Position numbers and translations under genes: made by a program
Notes under the pieces: model-generated
What the model was told of the DNA's origin: nothing
The model's database searches: none
Seen by the model: the letters and a program-made list of their open reading frames with translations, nothing else
Shown: positions 13,313 through 14,957 of the stretch, piece after piece
Layout: the number at the start of each line of letters is the position of its first letter
Numbering within the stretch: the stretch's first letter is position 1
Assembly: GCA_964591105.1 (NCBI GenBank)
Contig: CAZPZR010000045.1
Span: 1-14,957, forward strand
Direction: 5' to 3'
Source of the DNA: CAZPZR01 sp964591105
GTDB taxonomy: Bacteria; Bacillota; Clostridia; Lachnospirales; Lachnospiraceae
DNA: 14,957 nt

Positions 13313-14110
13313 ATGGAAACTTTATCAATGATTGGAACGAATCTTGGAATCCTTGGCGGAGCAGATGGTCCGACATCCATTTTTCTCGCAGGAACAGAAC
13401 AAAGTATAGAAGCATTGATTGCGAAAATGGTGGTTGCACTGTTGATTGGGATATTGGGACTGAAAATATTTCGAGCGTTGTCTGCAATTATAGGTCTGGG
13501 AGTTGGTGCAGTTGTCGGAGTGATAATTGGATTAGTGGCAGGACTGTCGGGTGGTGCATTTGTTGGAGCGATAGCTGGCGGTGCAATTATTTGTGCAGTA
13601 TTGTTTACCGTACTAAGAAGAGTGGGAGTATTCTTTTTGGCATTTAGCTTTGTGCCAGCGGCACTTGTATTGGTGCTCCCATTGACGAATATCAGTGTGA
13701 TTGCAGCATTTGTTGTTGGGCTTGTTTTTGCTGTTTTAGCAGCCATTATCATGGAACCAATGATTATTATCACAACTTCCATCTATGGCGGTGTGACTGC
13801 AGGGACTGCAATTGTTGGAATTATAGGATTTGATGGCGCATCCTGGTTAAAGTATGTATTGAGTATTGCATTGGTTGTAATTTGTTTTGCAGTTCAGTCT
13901 ATGCTTCAATCTAGAAAAGTGGGCAAGAAGGAGAAGGTATTCTCAGAAAAATATAGAAAAGAAGCATCCATGGAATCTGAAGTAGAACGTGCTAGAATGA
14001 TTCTTGATGATGGGGATGAGGAAGAAGAAATTTCTGAATCTGCTGAAGAACCAGAAGCGGACATGGATAATGATGATATTGAGATTACGGAGATTGACTT
14101 AGATAAGTAA
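13313..14110 (+). CDS. Seven-helix membrane protein (DUF4203/TMEM198-like) with N-terminal GGADGPTSIF motif
   Basis: 265 residues. The N-terminus holds NLGILGGADGPTSIFLAG (about 10-27), matching the conserved GGADGPT signature of the beta subunit of sodium-translocating decarboxylases (OadB family), but nothing else of that 400-residue family follows. Seven hydrophobic, Gly/Ala-rich helices come next (from IAKMVVALLIGILGLKIF to LKYVLSIALVVICFAVQSML), a layout resembling DUF4203/TMEM198 proteins. A cytoplasmic-looking tail is basic (RKVGKKEKVFSEKYRK) and then strongly acidic (DDGDEEEEISESAEEPEADM and onward). The ATG at 13313 has AGGAG (13301-13305) 7 bases upstream. It has its own promoter and ends at a hairpin terminator, so it is transcribed alone. 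Function unknown; ion or small-solute transport or a membrane scaffold are possible. Confidence 0.75.
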   Translation: METLSMIGTNLGILGGADGPTSIFLAGTEQSIEALIAKMVVALLIGILGLKIFRALSAIIGLGVGAVVGVIIGLVAGLSGGAFVGAIAGGAIICAVLFTVLRRVGVFFLAFSFVPAALVLVLPLTNISVIAAFVVGLVFAVLAAIIMEPMIIITTSIYGGVTAGTAIVGIIGFDGASWLKYVLSIALVVICFAVQSMLQSRKVGKKEKVFSEKYRKEASMESEVERARMILDDGDEEEEISESAEEPEADMDNDDIEITEIDLDK

Positions 14111-14135
14111 GAAGTATATATAGTAAGAAAAGTGA

Positions 14136-14182
14136 AAGCACCTTGCTTGACTGAGAGAATATATCATCAAGGCAAGGTGCTT
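14136..14182. terminator. Hairpin between convergent genes, probable bidirectional terminator
   Basis: AAGCACCTTGC-TTGA (14136-14150) pairs with TCAAGGCAAGGTGCTT (14167-14182) with a single bulged base. T-rich sequence follows on the plus strand and A-rich sequence precedes it, so it can serve both the membrane protein gene and the minus-strand secreted protein gene. Confidence 0.75.
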
Positions 14183-14186
14183 ATTA

Positions 14187-14423
14187 TTAAACATCAATCC
14201 AGTCGCTCAACCATTTTTGATAAGTAACAGACCAAAGGCGTTTCTGACGTTTTCCATTATAAGTACGGTATTTCCATACTACTTCATTAACTCTTTCGGA
14301 CAAATTAGTTTCCTGAATTGAGAACGAGGGCTCAGATGCAACTGCTTGGCAAGTTGGTAAACATAAGTTACTAAGTGTTAGAGAAAAAAGTGTCAGTGTT
14401 AAAAATGTTTTAATTTTCTTCAT
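14187..14423 (-). CDS. Small secreted protein of unknown function
   Basis: 78 residues on the minus strand. A clear signal peptide (MKKIKTFLTLTLFSLTLSNL, then CLPTCQAVA, with cleavage likely after AVA at about residue 29) leaves a mature peptide of about 49 residues. The C-terminal half is rich in Trp, Tyr, Lys and Arg (VVWKYRTYNGKRQKRLWSVT, then WLSDWIDV), which suggests binding to a surface or peptide target. The start codon lies five bases after the stop of a truncated upstream frame, so it was probably the second gene of an operon whose first gene is damaged. Only a weak ribosome-binding site (AAGGG, spaced about 15 bases) is seen. It is not a recognised toxin or immunity family; proximity to the Rhs fragment may be coincidence. 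Confidence 0.7.
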   Translation of the reverse strand: MKKIKTFLTLTLFSLTLSNLCLPTCQAVASEPSFSIQETNLSERVNEVVWKYRTYNGKRQKRLWSVTYQKWLSDWIDV

Positions 14424-14428
14424 AATGT

Positions 14429-14602
14429 TTATTCAATCCCTTCAATAAGTTCATAATTGGAATAGTTTCCAGACGTAATATCGTCTTCTGTAAGTGTTTT
14501 GTAGAATTTTCCATTGATATATAATTCATATTCATCCTCTGAAGTATGCAAGATTAATGATGGTTCAATCGAAGTAGTAGCATCGTTCTTTAAAGAAGCT
14601 AT
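14429..14602 (-). pseudogene. 5'-truncated minus-strand gene fragment
   Basis: The C-terminal 50 or so codons read like genuine protein (LHTSEDEYELYINGKFYKTL, then DDITSGNYSNYELIEGIE and stop). There is no start codon near the 5' edge; upstream the frame continues only as antisense of the Rhs core. The original 5' part, probably including a signal peptide like that of its neighbour, appears to have been replaced at about 14594-14602. Confidence 0.55.
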
Positions 14603-14957
14603 CGCTACTATCTGTACAACAAAGATATCCAGGGAAGTACCACCAGCATCGTAGATGAGACAGGAAAGGGAGAACTCAGCTACGAGTACGATGAATTCGG
14701 GGAGACAACTATCCATGGTGGAAGTGGACTTGTCAATGAGATCTGCTACACAGGCGGGATCTATGATAAGAGCACAGGTCTTTATTATCTGAATGCAAGA
14801 TACTATGACCCAATGACAGGAAGATTCCTGACGGAAGATACTTACCGCGGTGAGAGTGGGGATGTGGAAGACTGGCACCTGTATGCGTACTGTGCGAATG
14901 ATCCGATTAATTATGTGGATCCAAGTGGGCATATGGCGGTTACAGCATATTCGTTAA
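14594..14957 (+). pseudogene. Rhs repeat-associated core fragment, 5'-truncated and running off the window
   Basis: From 14594 the plus strand encodes the Rhs core without a start codon: YRYYLYNKDIQGSTTSIVDE, YEYDEFGE, YDKSTGLYYLNARYYDPMTG, RFLTEDTYRGESGD, HLYAYCANDPINYVDPSGH. An in-frame TAA at 14591-14593 blocks extension upstream. Intact Rhs/YD-repeat proteins are large surface or secreted shells whose core is followed by a variable toxin domain; only about 120 codons are visible and the C-terminal part lies beyond the window. It may be an orphan Rhs tip used as a donor for toxin exchange, a decayed gene, or the product of a misjoined contig. The core identification is firm. Confidence 0.85.

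Noticed and set aside
13216..13782. 188-codon minus-strand frame antisense to the seven-helix protein
   Set aside because: Thr/Ala/Pro/Ile-rich composition is the mirror of the Gly/Ala/Val-rich sense gene, which has a promoter, ribosome-binding site and membrane helices.
14603..14932. 5' two thirds of a 167-codon minus-strand frame
   Set aside because: This part is antisense to the recognisable Rhs core; only the C-terminal segment below about 14602 looks like genuine protein.
1..14957. CRISPR array, tRNA, rRNA or intact transposase
   Set aside because: No regularly spaced repeats, cloverleaf sequences, rRNA motifs or transposase signatures were found by eye on either strand.

Overview
The window looks like a chromosomal piece of a strictly anaerobic Clostridia bacterium, most likely a gut Lachnospiraceae (relatives of Blautia, Dorea or Ruminococcus gnavus). 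The reasons are strong AGGAGG ribosome-binding sites, modest GC with gca/gga/aca-rich codon use, a run of oxygen-sensitive iron-sulfur enzymes, a two-subunit class I fumarase, a NiaR repressor, and a Lys/Ala/Thr-tailed small protein of a type I associate with this family. The assignment is inference; no rRNA or other taxonomic marker is present.

Region 1 (1-9743, all plus strand) is one long redox operon. It enters the window inside hdrC and continues with hdrA, an mvhD/flxD-like subunit, two multi-cluster iron-sulfur proteins, a FAD/NAD/[2Fe-2S] reductase (flxA-like), a short fumarate-reductase-type iron-sulfur protein, a fumarate-reductase-type flavoprotein, fumarase alpha and beta, and a small three-helix membrane protein. 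It ends at a clear intrinsic terminator (9759-9789). Seven genes from hdrC to the flavoprotein overlap or are at most 13 bases apart. The likely logic is that NADH enters through the FlxA-like subunit, electrons cross the Flx and MvhD proteins to the HdrA flavin, and from there go to low-potential carriers and/or the soluble fumarate reductase-like pair. Fumarase would supply fumarate from malate. A soluble, possibly electron-bifurcating NADH:fumarate system is the most interesting reading of the window.

Region 2 (9744-11165) holds a possible promoter, a 100-base assembly gap flanked by short inverted repeats, the NiaR repressor of niacin/NAD genes, and a small gene with a histone-H1-like basic tail whose promoter lies in a nested inverted repeat. 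It closes with a 24-bp terminator hairpin.

Region 3 (11166-13312) is an AT-rich accessory island. A small HTH protein with its own paired operators overlaps the start of an ORF6N-domain protein that carries a C-terminal phospholipase D-like HKD-type motif. The pair is flanked by two diverged direct copies of a roughly 110-base non-coding repeat.

Region 4 (13313-14957) carries a seven-helix membrane protein that begins with the GGADGPTSIF motif of sodium-pumping decarboxylase beta subunits, a convergent terminator, a small secreted protein on the minus strand, and a junction near 14594-14602. At that junction a 5'-truncated minus-strand gene meets a 5'-truncated Rhs core fragment that runs off the window. 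No tRNA, rRNA, CRISPR array or intact transposase was seen.
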